This document shows positions 1 through 9,197 of a stretch of DNA of 64,000 bases, one piece after another (position 1 is the first letter of the stretch; every line of letters starts with the position of its first letter). Where the stretch lies: assembly GCA_050250735.1 (NCBI GenBank), contig JBFWOC010000003.1, forward strand, positions 445,091-509,090, given 5' to 3'. This DNA comes from Vitreimonas sp050250735. GTDB lineage: Bacteria > Pseudomonadota > Alphaproteobacteria > Caulobacterales > Aquidulcibacteraceae. The translations under genes were made by a program, and so were the position numbers. The notes below the pieces were generated by a model. It ran no database searches. It worked only from the letters and a program-made list of their open reading frames with translations, and had not been told where the DNA came from.

Positions 1-305
1 ATCGGTCTGTCGTTCCATTTGCTGACAAATATGCGCGTCAAGAACTCGTGGGTGTTGGCCGAGAAGGCGAGCGTCTGCGGATCCGGCAGCCTCAGCTCAT
101 CGGCGACATGGCGCTGCGCTTCCGGGATCACCTCGCCGAACACCTTCTCCCACTTGCGGTCGGCGAGCAGGGCTGCATCCTGCCACGCCAGCAGGTGCCC
201 ATCATAGGAGGCGTCCGGCCACAGATGATGCGAGTGCGCCGCAAAGTGAATCCGCTCCGGCGAAGCCGCCAGCGCACGCGCGAAGAGGTGCTTGTAGGAC
301 TTCAT
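1..305 (-). CDS. kynureninase-like class V aminotransferase, N-terminal part (runs off the window)
   Basis: Reading leftwards from an ATG at 305, the frame stays open to the window edge (101 codons), so only the N-terminus is present. The translation begins MKSYKHLFARAL, has HSHHLWP at residues 24-30 and SANTHEFLTR near residue 85. This resembles the start of kynureninase-related PLP enzymes (fold type I, class V). The PLP lysine lies outside the window. The neighbour upstream on the same strand is tryptophan 2,3-dioxygenase, so a role in tryptophan catabolism through kynurenine is the natural inference. Kynureninase proper and a related uncharacterised class V aminotransferase cannot be separated from this fragment. 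Confidence 0.7.
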   Translation of the reverse strand, partial: MKSYKHLFARALAASPERIHFAAHSHHLWPDASYDGHLLAWQDAALLADRKWEKVFGEVIPEAQRHVADELRLPDPQTLAFSANTHEFLTRIFVSKWNDRP

Positions 306-323
306 GGGCCAAGCCGCTTGGAC

Positions 324-360
324 GAGCGAATAGCTAATAGCGAGTAGCGAGTAGGGTTAG
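324..360. repeat. intergenic GCGAATAGC/GCGAGTAG-type repeat
   Basis: The 76-bp gap between the kynureninase-like gene and kynA holds tandem copies of a GCGAATAG / GCGAGTAG motif. The same motif occurs between genes near 18,484-18,565 and 19,508-19,536. All copies are intergenic, which suggests a dispersed small repeat family. Confidence 0.5.
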
Positions 361-381
361 GCATTGCTCTGTTTTTCCTGC

Positions 382-1173
382 CTATAATTTCGTCCGCAGC
401 GACCACAGTTCAGGGAACGCGCGCCGGGTCAGCGTTTGTTGCAAATAGCCGACGCCTTCGGTGCCGCCGGTGCCGCGCTTCCTGCCGATAATGCGCTCCA
501 CCGTCAGCACGTGTTTGTGGCGCCAGGTCAGAAACGCATCGTCCAGGTCAATCAGCTTCTCCGCGAGCTGATAGAGCGCCCAATATTTCGCGGTGTCGCG
601 GTAGACGGCGAGCCAAGCAGTTTCGACTGCATCGCTGGCCTGATAGGGCGCGCCAGCCTGACGCTCATAGGCCGATTGCGGAATATCGAATCCGGCAGCC
701 GCGAGCTGGCGCAGCGTGTCGTCATAGAGACTTGGTGCGTTGAGCGCAGCTTCCATCATCTTGCGGTCGCCGCCGTCTTCGTCGTGGTATTTGAGAAAGC
801 TGTCGTCCTTGATGCCGAGCTTGTACTCGAGCACGCGAAACTGGGCGGACTGAAATCCCGAGCTCGTGCCCAAGAGTTCGCGAAAGCGCAGATAGTCTGC
901 TGGCGTCATGGTGGCGAGGATGTCCCAGGTCTGGGTCATTACTGCCTGAATGCGCGAGACACGCGCGAGGTGCTTATAAGCGGGGACCAGATTGCCGGAG
1001 CGGACCTCTTTCTGCGCCGCGCCGATCTCATGGATCGCCTGCTTCATCCAGAGCTCCATGGTCTGGTGCAGGATGACGAACAGCAGTTCGTCGTGCTGGT
1101 CCGTCTGCGGCTGTTGGCTCGTCAGGAGTTGCGGTAGCCGCAGATAGCTCCCGTATGTGACGCCCTTGCTCAT
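382..1173 (-). CDS. kynA: tryptophan 2,3-dioxygenase
   Basis: Haem-dependent enzyme that opens the indole ring of L-tryptophan to N-formylkynurenine, the first step of the kynurenine pathway, in the cytoplasm. The 263-residue length is close to bacterial family members. The family segment FVILHQTMELWMKQ is at residues 32-45. The C-terminal WRHKHVLTVERIIG followed by GTGGTEGVGYL (about residues 217-243) is the region carrying the haem-ligand histidine and substrate loop. The ATG at 1173 fits the family start. The next gene on the strand, 76 bp downstream, is kynureninase-like, so both probably serve tryptophan breakdown. Confidence 0.95.
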   Translation of the reverse strand: MSKGVTYGSYLRLPQLLTSQQPQTDQHDELLFVILHQTMELWMKQAIHEIGAAQKEVRSGNLVPAYKHLARVSRIQAVMTQTWDILATMTPADYLRFRELLGTSSGFQSAQFRVLEYKLGIKDDSFLKYHDEDGGDRKMMEAALNAPSLYDDTLRQLAAAGFDIPQSAYERQAGAPYQASDAVETAWLAVYRDTAKYWALYQLAEKLIDLDDAFLTWRHKHVLTVERIIGRKRGTGGTEGVGYLQQTLTRRAFPELWSLRTKL

Positions 1174-1346
1174 TCGCGGCGTTCCTTCCCTTGAATCACG
1201 ACCTTAGAGCATGCGGCGCCGTTGCGGAAAAGCGCCCCGGAAGCGGGCGTGCAACCCAGGTTCCCACATTTTCGGTTTGGTCGGCCCCCCCGATTTGGTA
1301 GGGAAGGCGCCGCCGAGGGGGCAGAAGCCTAAGGAGGGCAGGCGTT

Positions 1347-2420
1347 ATGGGCGCTGTGGGACGCACACTAATCATCGTTATCGTCGTGGTGCTGGGACTT
1401 GGCGCTGCGCTTTACTTCCTGGGGCCGAAAACCGCGAGCCGCAGCCAGACGCTGGAAATCGGACGTCCGGCTGAAACCGTGCTGGCGCGGCTGGCTTCGA
1501 CGCCGGTCGGCGCCACCGTCGTGGAAGGCGTGACCATCACCGAAGCGCCGACCGCCGAGGGCGATACTGTGACCGCACCGGTCTCGTTCGCCGATGGCGG
1601 CACCGGCCGCGTCACCTATCGCGTCACCGCCGACGGCGAGGGCTCGAACGTCAACGTGAAGCTCGAACAAAATCTGGGCCCGAACCCACTCGATCGCATC
1701 GGGGTCATCACTGGCGGCGACGTTGCGCCGCTGATCGCCACTGCTGCGAGCGCGGTGGAGACCGATTTGAACGCGCTGCCGAACGCCTCGTTCTCCGGGC
1801 TGCAGTACTCGATCGTGGAAGTGACGGCGCGTCCGTTCTTCTATGTCGAGAATTGCTCCGACACCTCGCCGGAGTCGGTGACTTCGATCATCAGCCAAGC
1901 TGTGGTGGCGATTCCGCCGGTGATGCGCACGAACAATCTCACCGTCAACGGAGACCTGATTGCGGTCGAGCCGCGCGTGGTCTCGAACCAGTATTGCTAC
2001 CAAGTTGGCTATCCTTATTCCGGCCGCCAGCCGCGGGCGCTGCTGATCGGCAAGACCGGTGAAACGCCGGCCGGCCAGGCGCTGCGCGTCGTCTATACCG
2101 GCACGGAAGCCGACGTGATCGCGCAAGTGTACGACCCGTTGGACGCGCTATTGGGCGCCGCCCACCTCGACAACCCGGCCACGCGCGAGGACGATTGGGT
2201 GACGTATGAAGTCTATCACGACGACGCCACCCAAGCCGGCGGCTCGCGCAATCGCGAGATCTTCTATGTCGTGCCGCAAGGTGGCGACATCAGCGCGCTG
2301 ACACGCATCGCTCCGCCGGTGGAAGCAGCCGCGGTCCCGGCGAACGCTCCGGCCGCCGAAGCGCCCGCGACGACCACGCCGCCGGCGACGACCACACCCG
2401 CGCCGGCGACAACGCCGTAA
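1347..2420 (+). CDS. membrane-anchored SRPBCC/GyrI-like hypothetical protein
   Basis: 357 residues. An N-terminal hydrophobic helix (residues 8-26, LIIVIVVVLGLGAALYFLG) looks like an uncleaved anchor, leaving the rest in the periplasm. The following 100 residues (QTLEIGRPAETVLARLAS) resemble a polyketide-cyclase/SRPBCC lipid-binding fold. A second half (about residues 150-310) resembles GyrI-like ligand-binding domains. The last 35 residues are an Ala/Pro/Thr tail with repeated ATTTPPA units. Start: ATG at 1347 preceded by AAGGAGGGCAGGCGTT, a strong ribosome-binding site. A terminator follows the stop. Specific function is not recognisable; domain assignments are by pattern only. Confidence 0.75.
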   Translation: MGAVGRTLIIVIVVVLGLGAALYFLGPKTASRSQTLEIGRPAETVLARLASTPVGATVVEGVTITEAPTAEGDTVTAPVSFADGGTGRVTYRVTADGEGSNVNVKLEQNLGPNPLDRIGVITGGDVAPLIATAASAVETDLNALPNASFSGLQYSIVEVTARPFFYVENCSDTSPESVTSIISQAVVAIPPVMRTNNLTVNGDLIAVEPRVVSNQYCYQVGYPYSGRQPRALLIGKTGETPAGQALRVVYTGTEADVIAQVYDPLDALLGAAHLDNPATREDDWVTYEVYHDDATQAGGSRNREIFYVVPQGGDISALTRIAPPVEAAAVPANAPAAEAPATTTPPATTTPAPATTP

Positions 2421-2443
2421 GCGTCTAAGCGGACGAAGAACAG

Positions 2444-2474
2444 AGGGCCGCCGGCGAAAGCCTGCGGCCCTTTT
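2444..2474 (+). terminator. intrinsic terminator between convergent genes
   Basis: AGGGCCGC (2444-2451) pairs with GCGGCCCT (2464-2471) and is followed by a T-rich run TTTTGTTTTG. It lies 24 bp after the stop of the preceding plus-strand gene. Confidence 0.75.
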
Positions 2475-2490
2475 GTTTTGGGTCGAGGCC

Positions 2491-4038
2491 CTAGGGCCGC
2501 ATGCCGAAACTGCTCGGCCCTGTCTCGGTCATGCGCTGGGCCAGGTTCGCCCATTCGCATAGGAGCGGGCGGGTGTCGCGCGGGTCGATGATCTCTTCGG
2601 CGTAGAACGCCTCGGCGGTGCGGAACGGCGAACGCAGAGCTTCCGCCCAGGCGCGGATTTCGGCGAGGCGTTTGTCCGGATCGGGATGGGCTTCGAGTTC
2701 GGCCTTGAACGCCGCCTCGATGCCGCCTTCGAGCGGCAGCGAGCCCCAATCGCCCGACGGCCAGCAATAGCGCAACTTGGTGCGGGTCGGGTTCATCATC
2801 GCCGAGCCGGCAAGCCCGAACGCTTGCCGAACCACGATCGAACACCATGGCACACGGGCCTGATATACAGCCGCCATCGCCTGCACACCGAGTTTCACCA
2901 CGGCAGCTCGTTCGTGCTTCACGCCGACCGCGAAGCCGGGGCAATCGACGAAGTGCACGACCGGCAAATGGAACGTCTGCGCCAGGTCGACGTGCTTGAT
3001 GAGCTTGCGGCACACCTCGGCCGTCCACGCCCCGCCCATGAAGTGCGGGTCGCCCGCGAGCACGGCGACGCTGTAACCGTCGATGCGGGCAAAGCCGGTG
3101 ATGAGGCCGCGTCCCCATTGGCGGCCAGTCTCGAAGAAGCTCCCGGCATCCACGCACGCCTCGACGATGCGGCGCATTTTATAGGGCACGCGCCGGTCGC
3201 GTGGCACGATATCGATCAGGGCCGCATCGCGCCGATCGTTCGCATCGTTGTTATCGGCCCGCGCCGGCAGCTCATGGATCGAAGCAGGCAGATAGGAGAG
3301 AAACTTGCGCGCCGCCGCAAACGCTTCCGCTTCACTGGCGACGATATCGTCGACAACGCCGTTCTTGCCGTTGATGTCAGCGCCGCCCAGGCCTTCCTTA
3401 TCGACATTTTCGCCGATGGCTTTCGCCACCGGCGGCCCGGCGACGAACACCTGCGAAAGGCCTTGAACCATCACGCTGTAATGGCTCGCCGCCACGCGGC
3501 CCGCACCCAGGCCGGCACATGGCCCGAGCGCCAGCGCCACCACGGGCACGCTCGCCATATTCGCCACCACCCATTCCCAGCCCGGCGTCTGCGGAATGTA
3601 GGTGCGCGGATCCTTCTCAAGCATCTTGACCGAGCCGCCGCCGCCAGTGCCGTCGATCATGCGGATCAGCGGCATGCGATATTCGTTGGCCATCTGCTCG
3701 GCGAAGACCAGCTTCTGCCAGATGCCTGCATCCGCTGCGCCGCCGCGCACTGAAAAATCGTCCGCCTGCACGCAGACCGGCCGGCCCTCGATCGTCCCGC
3801 GCCCGACGACGAACGGCGTTGGCCGGAAGGAGGCCAGCTGATTGTCCCCGTCATACTCGGCGCGCCCGGCGATCTTCCCGGTCTCATGAAAGGAGCCCGC
3901 ATCGAGCAGGGCTGCGACGCGCTCGCGGGCGGTCAGTTTTCCATTCGCTTTTTGCCGCGCCACGCGGTCGGCGCCGCCCATCCCGTCGGCCAGCGCCTCG
4001 CGCCGGCGAAGCTCATCTATGTCTTTGTCCCAGCTCAT
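2491..4038 (-). CDS. acyl-CoA carboxylase, carboxyltransferase (beta) subunit
   Basis: 515-residue carboxyltransferase of the propionyl/methylcrotonyl-CoA carboxylase beta type, which moves CO2 from biotin to an acyl-CoA. N-terminal KANGKLTARERVAALLDAGSF (residues 31-51) and the crotonase-fold segments GTGGGGSVKM and LGPCAGLGAGRVAASHYSVM mark the N-terminal half. The C-terminal half carries GDPHFMGGAWT, VDCPGFAVG and QAFGLAGSAMM. Length is typical of PccB-like subunits. No biotin carboxylase/biotin carrier subunit is adjacent, so its partner must be elsewhere and the acyl-CoA substrate cannot be assigned from context. Confidence 0.9.
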   Translation of the reverse strand: MSWDKDIDELRRREALADGMGGADRVARQKANGKLTARERVAALLDAGSFHETGKIAGRAEYDGDNQLASFRPTPFVVGRGTIEGRPVCVQADDFSVRGGAADAGIWQKLVFAEQMANEYRMPLIRMIDGTGGGGSVKMLEKDPRTYIPQTPGWEWVVANMASVPVVALALGPCAGLGAGRVAASHYSVMVQGLSQVFVAGPPVAKAIGENVDKEGLGGADINGKNGVVDDIVASEAEAFAAARKFLSYLPASIHELPARADNNDANDRRDAALIDIVPRDRRVPYKMRRIVEACVDAGSFFETGRQWGRGLITGFARIDGYSVAVLAGDPHFMGGAWTAEVCRKLIKHVDLAQTFHLPVVHFVDCPGFAVGVKHERAAVVKLGVQAMAAVYQARVPWCSIVVRQAFGLAGSAMMNPTRTKLRYCWPSGDWGSLPLEGGIEAAFKAELEAHPDPDKRLAEIRAWAEALRSPFRTAEAFYAEEIIDPRDTRPLLCEWANLAQRMTETGPSSFGMRP

Positions 4039-4070
4039 GCGCGGGAAAGCCTAAGCGCGCTCGCGGCAAA

Positions 4071-4101
4071 GAAAAAGGCCGCGGCGTGAACCGCGGCCTT
4101 A
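4071..4101 (-). terminator. intrinsic terminator of the TonB-dependent receptor gene
   Basis: Read on the minus strand, AAGGCCGCGG and CCGCGGCCTT (4091-4100 and 4075-4084) form a perfect 10-bp stem with a 6-nt loop followed by TTTTTC. It lies 20 bp beyond the receptor's stop codon. Confidence 0.8.
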
Positions 4102-4120
4102 AGGCGACATGTGTCTGCGA

Positions 4121-6517
4121 TCAGAACGCCCGGCGGAAGGTGACGCCGATGGTGCGCGGCTGATTGGTATGGAACGCCAGCCGGGCGCGGCCGCCGCGCT
4201 CGCGATCGAAGGCGAGGTTGGCGTTTTCGTCGGTGACGTTGTTGGCGAAGACGGTCACGCCCCACTCGTCGTTCTGGATGCCGGCGTTGAGGTTGACGAT
4301 CGTATAGGGCTCCAATTCCAGATCGAGCGCGGTGATATCGGCGCCGGTCGCGCCGCCGAAGGCGAGCCCGGAGGCGAAATTGCCAGCGCCGGGGACTTGG
4401 TCGCTGGGCTGCGTGTAGCGCGAGCCAACGTGCTGCACCGAGCCCGCGACGAACGCTTCCATGCTGTCGCCGAAGGCGATCGGCCAGTAATAGGCCGCCG
4501 TCAGCGCGGCTTGATATTCCGGCACCGAGGCCAGGCGATTGCCGTCCTGGATGCCGCCGATCACGGCGCCTGCGCCCGTGGTTACGGTCGAGTCGAACTC
4601 GGCTTCGGTCCAGCCGCCGGCGAAGGTGAGCTCGAGGCCATCGACCGGCTCCCAGCCAAACTCGACTTCAACGCCGGACGCATGCGCTTCCGGTACGTTG
4701 AACGAGATCCGCGATGAACAGGAGCCAGCATCGAGCGTGACTTGAAGATCGGTGATCTCGTTGTAGTAGGCCGCGGCGTTGAAGAAATAGCTCGCGCGCG
4801 TGACCTTCACGCCGGCCTCGTAGTTCCATGAGGTTTCATCGTCATAAGTCTGGAAGCTGCCGAAGATGGCTGCGTCAGCCGGCGTGCACAGCGGCAGGTT
4901 GAGCGGATCGTTGACCCCGCCCAAACGGAAGCCCTGCGAGGCCTGCACGTTGAGCGCGATTTCCGGCGTGACCTCATAGCTGAGGATCGCGCGCGGCGTG
5001 ACCCCGTTCGACGAGGTCGAATCGGTGCGGTTGTCGCCGTTCGAAAACACCCCGCCTGAAATGAACGCGCGGTCTTCCTGGAATTGGTAGTAACGTGCGC
5101 CGACGGTCAGGGTCAGACGCTCGTTGAATTCGTAGCTGCCTTCGCCGAACAGCGCCCACTGGCGGATGTCGTAAGGCAGATCGGAATTGTAAGGCGAGTC
5201 GGACGGAAAGCCGTTTGCCGCGCCCGCCGACGTGCCCGCGCCAAGCGCCGTGTCGATAAACGCGTCATAACCGGGCGTCGGCAATCTCTGACGGTAGAAG
5301 CGGTCGATGTCGGAGTAGAAGGCGCCGATCAGCCATTGGAAGGGCGAATCCATATCCGAGGCCAGCCGCAGTTCCTGCGTGAACTGTTCGAGGTCGGTGG
5401 TGTCGCGCAGGTTCGACGGGAGCAGCACTGCTGCCGCCGGCAGGCCCAGAGGCGAGATGGAAACGCTGCCGGTCAGCGCGCTGGCGTCGCGGCTGGCGAG
5501 GATGTTGCGCTGGATGTAGCTCGTGATCGAGGTGAGCACGACGTCGCCCAGATCGTAATCGATCTGCAAATCGGCCAGGAACATCTCGTCGCTGAACTCT
5601 TCGTCGAGAAGCAGGAATTGCTCGCGCTCGTCGAACGTGACTGCGGGCCGCGTCGTGGTGAAGGGGTTGGCGAAGAGGTTGAACTCCTCCTGCCGGTTGA
5701 AGCCGTTGACCTCGACGTGCTGGTAGAGAAGCCGCGGCGTTATCGTCAGGTTCGGCGCCGGCTGCATGGTCAACGCAAGCCGCAGCCCCGAGCGTGTGCC
5801 GTCGTTCACGTCTTCGGTGACAGCCCCGCCTTCGCGGAGCGCGTCGATGAAACCGCCATATTCCGTGTGATAGCCGACTGCGCGCAGCGCCAGCGTTCCC
5901 GGCACGAGCGGCAGGTTGATCATGCCCTTGAGATGGCCGCCTTCGCTGCCGTCTTCGATCGTGTTGACGCTGGCTTCGAGCGAGCCTTCATGCACATCGA
6001 GATCGGGCCTGTTGGTGATGTAGCGAATGGTGCCGCCGACATTGCCGGAGCCGAAAAGCGTGCCTTGCGGCCCGCGCAGGGTTTCGACCCGGTTGAGGTC
6101 GTAAAGATCGAGATCCGGCGTGAACAGCGACAGCGAAATCACCGAATCGTCGAGATAGACGCCGACTTGCTCCTTCACGCCCGGCTGGTCGCGAACGATT
6201 TGTCCCGCCGATACGCCGCGGAGCGAAACCTGGCTTTGGCCGGGGCCGAGATTCTGCACCGACATGCCGGCGACGCTGCGGCTTACGTCTTCGATCGAGG
6301 TGGCGCCCGTTCGCTCGATGTCTTCTTGCGTCTGCGCGTTCACCGAAAATGGAACGTCTTGAATCGATTGTTCGCGATGCGTCGCCGTAACGACGATATC
6401 GCTCTCTTCCTCGCTGGGATCCTGCGCCCAGCCAGTGCTTGGCGCGAGCGCCAGCGCAATGGCTATCGCCATCGAGCTCACCGCCGATGCCCATATGCGT
6501 TTGCGGCCCATGATCAT
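4121..6517 (-). CDS. TonB-dependent outer-membrane receptor
   Basis: 798-residue outer-membrane transporter of the TonB-dependent family. A signal peptide is visible (AIAIALALAPSTGWAQ, cleavage near residue 31). A TonB-box-like segment DIVVTATHREQSIQDVPFSV follows. The plug domain is next (SRSVAGMSVQNLGPGQSQVSLRG, then VETLRGPQGTLFGSGNVGGTIRYIT near residues 145-175). A beta-barrel rich in alternating hydrophobic strands ends in ...IGVTFRRAF, whose terminal Phe is typical of outer-membrane barrels. This subgroup occurs in numbers in Caulobacterales and sphingomonads. The transported ligand cannot be told. The gene stands alone, with a terminator downstream. Confidence 0.95.
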   Translation of the reverse strand: MIMGRKRIWASAVSSMAIAIALALAPSTGWAQDPSEEESDIVVTATHREQSIQDVPFSVNAQTQEDIERTGATSIEDVSRSVAGMSVQNLGPGQSQVSLRGVSAGQIVRDQPGVKEQVGVYLDDSVISLSLFTPDLDLYDLNRVETLRGPQGTLFGSGNVGGTIRYITNRPDLDVHEGSLEASVNTIEDGSEGGHLKGMINLPLVPGTLALRAVGYHTEYGGFIDALREGGAVTEDVNDGTRSGLRLALTMQPAPNLTITPRLLYQHVEVNGFNRQEEFNLFANPFTTTRPAVTFDEREQFLLLDEEFSDEMFLADLQIDYDLGDVVLTSITSYIQRNILASRDASALTGSVSISPLGLPAAAVLLPSNLRDTTDLEQFTQELRLASDMDSPFQWLIGAFYSDIDRFYRQRLPTPGYDAFIDTALGAGTSAGAANGFPSDSPYNSDLPYDIRQWALFGEGSYEFNERLTLTVGARYYQFQEDRAFISGGVFSNGDNRTDSTSSNGVTPRAILSYEVTPEIALNVQASQGFRLGGVNDPLNLPLCTPADAAIFGSFQTYDDETSWNYEAGVKVTRASYFFNAAAYYNEITDLQVTLDAGSCSSRISFNVPEAHASGVEVEFGWEPVDGLELTFAGGWTEAEFDSTVTTGAGAVIGGIQDGNRLASVPEYQAALTAAYYWPIAFGDSMEAFVAGSVQHVGSRYTQPSDQVPGAGNFASGLAFGGATGADITALDLELEPYTIVNLNAGIQNDEWGVTVFANNVTDENANLAFDRERGGRARLAFHTNQPRTIGVTFRRAF

Positions 6518-6851
6518 GCTCCCTCGTCCCCAGACGCCGCCTTCCCGGCGCGCGAGGCTGTTAGGATTAACTGGGATGCACAGCGGTTCCGTCTCAAACG
6601 CTCAGGCGGGGAATTTTCGAGACGTTCCAGCCTCTGAATACGCCTGCGGCGGGGTTTTTATGCATCGCCGAAGCGGGGCGCGCTCGATTAGACCCTGCGG
6701 CGAGAGCAGGCGGATCCGCGGCTCCAAGCTCGTCCGCGGCTATCGCCTTGGGACATTGATGCAGGTTTTATGGTTTCCGCTGAAACTCGTGCCCGCAAAG
6801 GCATCCAACGGCGCGTCCGCTTTTCCGCCGCGTAGCCGCCGACGGGCTTTC
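6518..6851. other. intergenic region upstream of the TonB receptor and downstream of panC
   Basis: 334 bp without a convincing gene. It must hold the minus-strand promoter of the receptor. I see no riboswitch-like conserved core, tRNA or clear operator. Short frames crossing it have no family resemblance. Confidence 0.5.
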
Positions 6852-7718
6852 TCACACCGTCATATTGTCGATGAGCCGCGTCTTGCCGAGCCAGACCGCC
6901 GCGAGGATGCGACCGGGGCGGGTGAGATCGGTAATCGGGGCGAGCGTCGCGGCGTCGCGGATGGCGACATAATCCACGCCGCTGAACCCCGCGGCGACAA
7001 GGTGGCGCGAAGCCTCTGCTTCGGCCGAAGCAATGGCCTCGCCGCCGCGCACTGCCTTGATCGTGTCGTGCAGAATGTGATTTAGCCGCGCTGCAGTGCG
7101 CCGTTCGGCCTCGCTCAGATAAGCGTTGCGCGACGACATGGCGAGTCCGTCAGCCTCCCGCACGGTCGGACAGCCGACGATCTCTACCGGAATGTCGAGA
7201 TCGCGCGTCATCCGTTTGATCACTTGCAGCTGCTGATAATCCTTCTCGCCGAAGAAGGCCGCGTCCGGCAGCGCCTGCAGCAGCAGCTTCGCCACCACGG
7301 TAGCGACGCCGCCGAAGAAATGCGGCCTGAACTCGCCCTCGAGCGGGGTCGAAACATCGCTGACGATGACGTTGGTGGAAAACCCCTCCGGGTACATCAC
7401 GAGACGGTCGGGCGCGTAGAGCAGATCGCAGCCCGCGCCGGCGAGCAGCGCGGAATCGCCGGCTTCGTCGCGCGGGTAGCGCTCGAAATCCTCGTGCGGC
7501 GCGAACTGGCGTGGATTGACGAACAAGGTGGCGACAGCGCGATCGCACCGCTCCTTGGCGGCGCGGACGAGCGAAAGGTGCCCTTCGTGCAAGGCGCCCA
7601 TTGTCGGCGCCAACCCCACCCGCCGTCCGTCCTTCCGCCATGCGTTAACTTTCGCGCGGAGCGCGGCGACATCGCGGACCACGGAAAGCGCGGACTGGGC
7701 CATTCGTTTCGCATCCAT
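6852..7718 (-). CDS. panC: pantoate--beta-alanine ligase (pantothenate synthetase)
   Basis: Cytoplasmic enzyme that condenses pantoate with beta-alanine using ATP to make pantothenate, the precursor of CoA. 288 residues, normal for PanC. Visible motifs: LAPTMGALHEGHLSLVRAAK near residues 36-56 (HxGH nucleotide-binding motif), FVNPRQF, FFGEKDYQQL and MSSRNAYLS (KMSKS-like loop). It diverges from the MipZ gene, with 128 bp between the two start codons. Confidence 0.96.
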   Translation of the reverse strand: MDAKRMAQSALSVVRDVAALRAKVNAWRKDGRRVGLAPTMGALHEGHLSLVRAAKERCDRAVATLFVNPRQFAPHEDFERYPRDEAGDSALLAGAGCDLLYAPDRLVMYPEGFSTNVIVSDVSTPLEGEFRPHFFGGVATVVAKLLLQALPDAAFFGEKDYQQLQVIKRMTRDLDIPVEIVGCPTVREADGLAMSSRNAYLSEAERRTAARLNHILHDTIKAVRGGEAIASAEAEASRHLVAAGFSGVDYVAIRDAATLAPITDLTRPGRILAAVWLGKTRLIDNMTV

Positions 7719-7846
7719 CGTTACAGCCGGGCGGTTAAGCAGCTTAAGTGCGCCTTAACCTCGATCAACGAGCTTTCAACCATGTGTGTCGGCGAAGCGG
7801 CTGGATTTCAAGTTGCCGCGCCCGCCAAGCCGGGCGGGACGCACGC

Positions 7847-8710
7847 ATGAGCATCGCCTATGCGCACGATCCCGCGCCGCGCCCCGCGCATGTCATCGTC
7901 GTCGGCAACCAAAAGGGCGGCGCCGGCAAATCCACCGTCGCCATGCACGTCATCGTCGCGCTGATGCGCATGGGCCGGCGGACCGGCGTCCTCGATCTCG
8001 ACGTCCGCCAGCGTTCGCTTACGCGCTATATCGAAAACCGCGCCCGCTGGATCGCGGCGCGCGGCGCTCAGCTTGCATCGCCCCAGATTCTCGAACTTCA
8101 GGAAAGTCAGCAGCGCTCGCTGGATGCGGCGGAAGCCGAGGAGGATGCGGCCTTCCGCGCGGCGCTGAAGCGGTTGGCCGAAACCTGCGATTTCATTGTC
8201 GTCGACAGCCCCGGCGGCGATTCCTTCATGGCGCGTCTGGCTCATGCCTGGGCCGACACTCTGATCACGCCGCTGAATGACAGCTTCGTTGATTTTGATC
8301 TTCTGGGCGACGTTGACGAGAGCTGCGCCGATGTCGTGCGGCCCTCCATCTATAGTGAGATGGTCTGGGAGAGCCGCAAGAAGAAGGCAATGGCGGTGCG
8401 CGCGCCGATCGATTGGGTGGTGCTGCGCAACCGCACCGCCACGTCGAAGATCGAAGCCAAGAACAAGCAGAAAGTGGGTCAGGCGCTGGCGACGCTTTCG
8501 AGCCGGATTGGCTTCCGCATGGCGCCCGGCCTTTCCGAGCGGGTGATCTACCGGGAACTTTTTCCGCAGGGGCTGACCTTGCTTGATCTCGACGGCGCCG
8601 GTGTGCCGGTAGACATGCGGATGGCGCATGTGGCCGCCCGGCAGGAGCTGCGGGATCTCTTCATCACTCTGAAACTGCCTGGTCTCGAAGGCGAACCGCT
8701 GAAATTCTGA
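7847..8710 (+). CDS. mipZ: MipZ-type ParA-family ATPase, division-site positioning
   Basis: ParA/MinD-superfamily ATPase. In Caulobacter, MipZ forms a bipolar gradient with ParB and keeps FtsZ away from the poles. 287 residues from the ATG at 7847. The frame can be extended upstream to 7748, but that part lacks family features. The deviant Walker A NQKGGAGKST spans residues 21-30, and the Walker B-like DFIVVDSPGGDS is near residue 120. The signature PLNDSFVDFDLLGDVD and the charged WESRKKKAMA segment match MipZ rather than generic ParA. Followed 52 bp downstream by a DnaJ-domain gene. Its presence indicates an alphaproteobacterium that uses the MipZ division system. Confidence 0.88.
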   Translation: MSIAYAHDPAPRPAHVIVVGNQKGGAGKSTVAMHVIVALMRMGRRTGVLDLDVRQRSLTRYIENRARWIAARGAQLASPQILELQESQQRSLDAAEAEEDAAFRAALKRLAETCDFIVVDSPGGDSFMARLAHAWADTLITPLNDSFVDFDLLGDVDESCADVVRPSIYSEMVWESRKKKAMAVRAPIDWVVLRNRTATSKIEAKNKQKVGQALATLSSRIGFRMAPGLSERVIYRELFPQGLTLLDLDGAGVPVDMRMAHVAARQELRDLFITLKLPGLEGEPLKF

Positions 8711-8762
8711 ATCCGCGCGATAGGCAGAGCGGGCGTCGCAGACGCGAGGTGGCGGAGGGGAC

Positions 8763-9194
8763 GTGTTACCGGCGCTTTTGACCCTGGGACTGGTTTTCGG
8801 CCTGCTGTTTTTCGCGCGCATTGCGGGGGTCTATCGGGGCCCGCTGCTGCACCGCTGGCCAGCCGCTTTGTTAGCACTTGCAGCAATCTTGGCTTTGCTG
8901 CGGGGCGCGATCTGGCCTGGTATTGCGCTGTTGAGCTTGGCCGGTTTGGTCTGGTCGGTTTGGCCACAACTCGAGGCGATGCTGCGCCCCCCGCCGCCGT
9001 CACAGCGGCAAGACAGTCCCGAAGATTCTGCAGCGCGCGCTTTGCTCGGGGTCGGCGCTGATGCAACAGCTGAAGAAATCCGCCGCGCCTATCGTGCGAA
9101 GATGGCGCGCCACCATCCCGATCGCGGCGGCTCCCATGGCGAAGCCGCGCGGCTCACCGCCGCACGGGATCGTTTGCTCAACCGAAAGCGCTAG
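8763..9194 (+). CDS. membrane-anchored J-domain (DnaJ-like) protein
   Basis: 143 residues. Two hydrophobic segments at the N-terminus (about residues 3-20 and 35-65) are followed by a C-terminal J domain. ARALLGVGADATAEEIRRAY, then the diagnostic HPD tripeptide in RHHPDRGGSH (about residue 120), indicates stimulation of a DnaK-type ATPase at the membrane. The start is a GTG at 8763 preceded by GGCGGAGGG. It lies downstream of mipZ, probably in one transcript. Its stop is 3 bp from the stop of the convergent carboxypeptidase gene. Confidence 0.85.
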   Translation: MLPALLTLGLVFGLLFFARIAGVYRGPLLHRWPAALLALAAILALLRGAIWPGIALLSLAGLVWSVWPQLEAMLRPPPPSQRQDSPEDSAARALLGVGADATAEEIRRAYRAKMARHHPDRGGSHGEAARLTAARDRLLNRKR

Positions 9195-9197
9195 GCG

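Noticed and set aside
5084..6637. 517-residue plus-strand frame
   Set aside because: Antisense to the TonB-dependent receptor, which has full family motifs; the shadow has none.
6435..7085. 216-residue plus-strand frame covering the panC/receptor gap
   Set aside because: Overlaps panC antisense and has no protein features.
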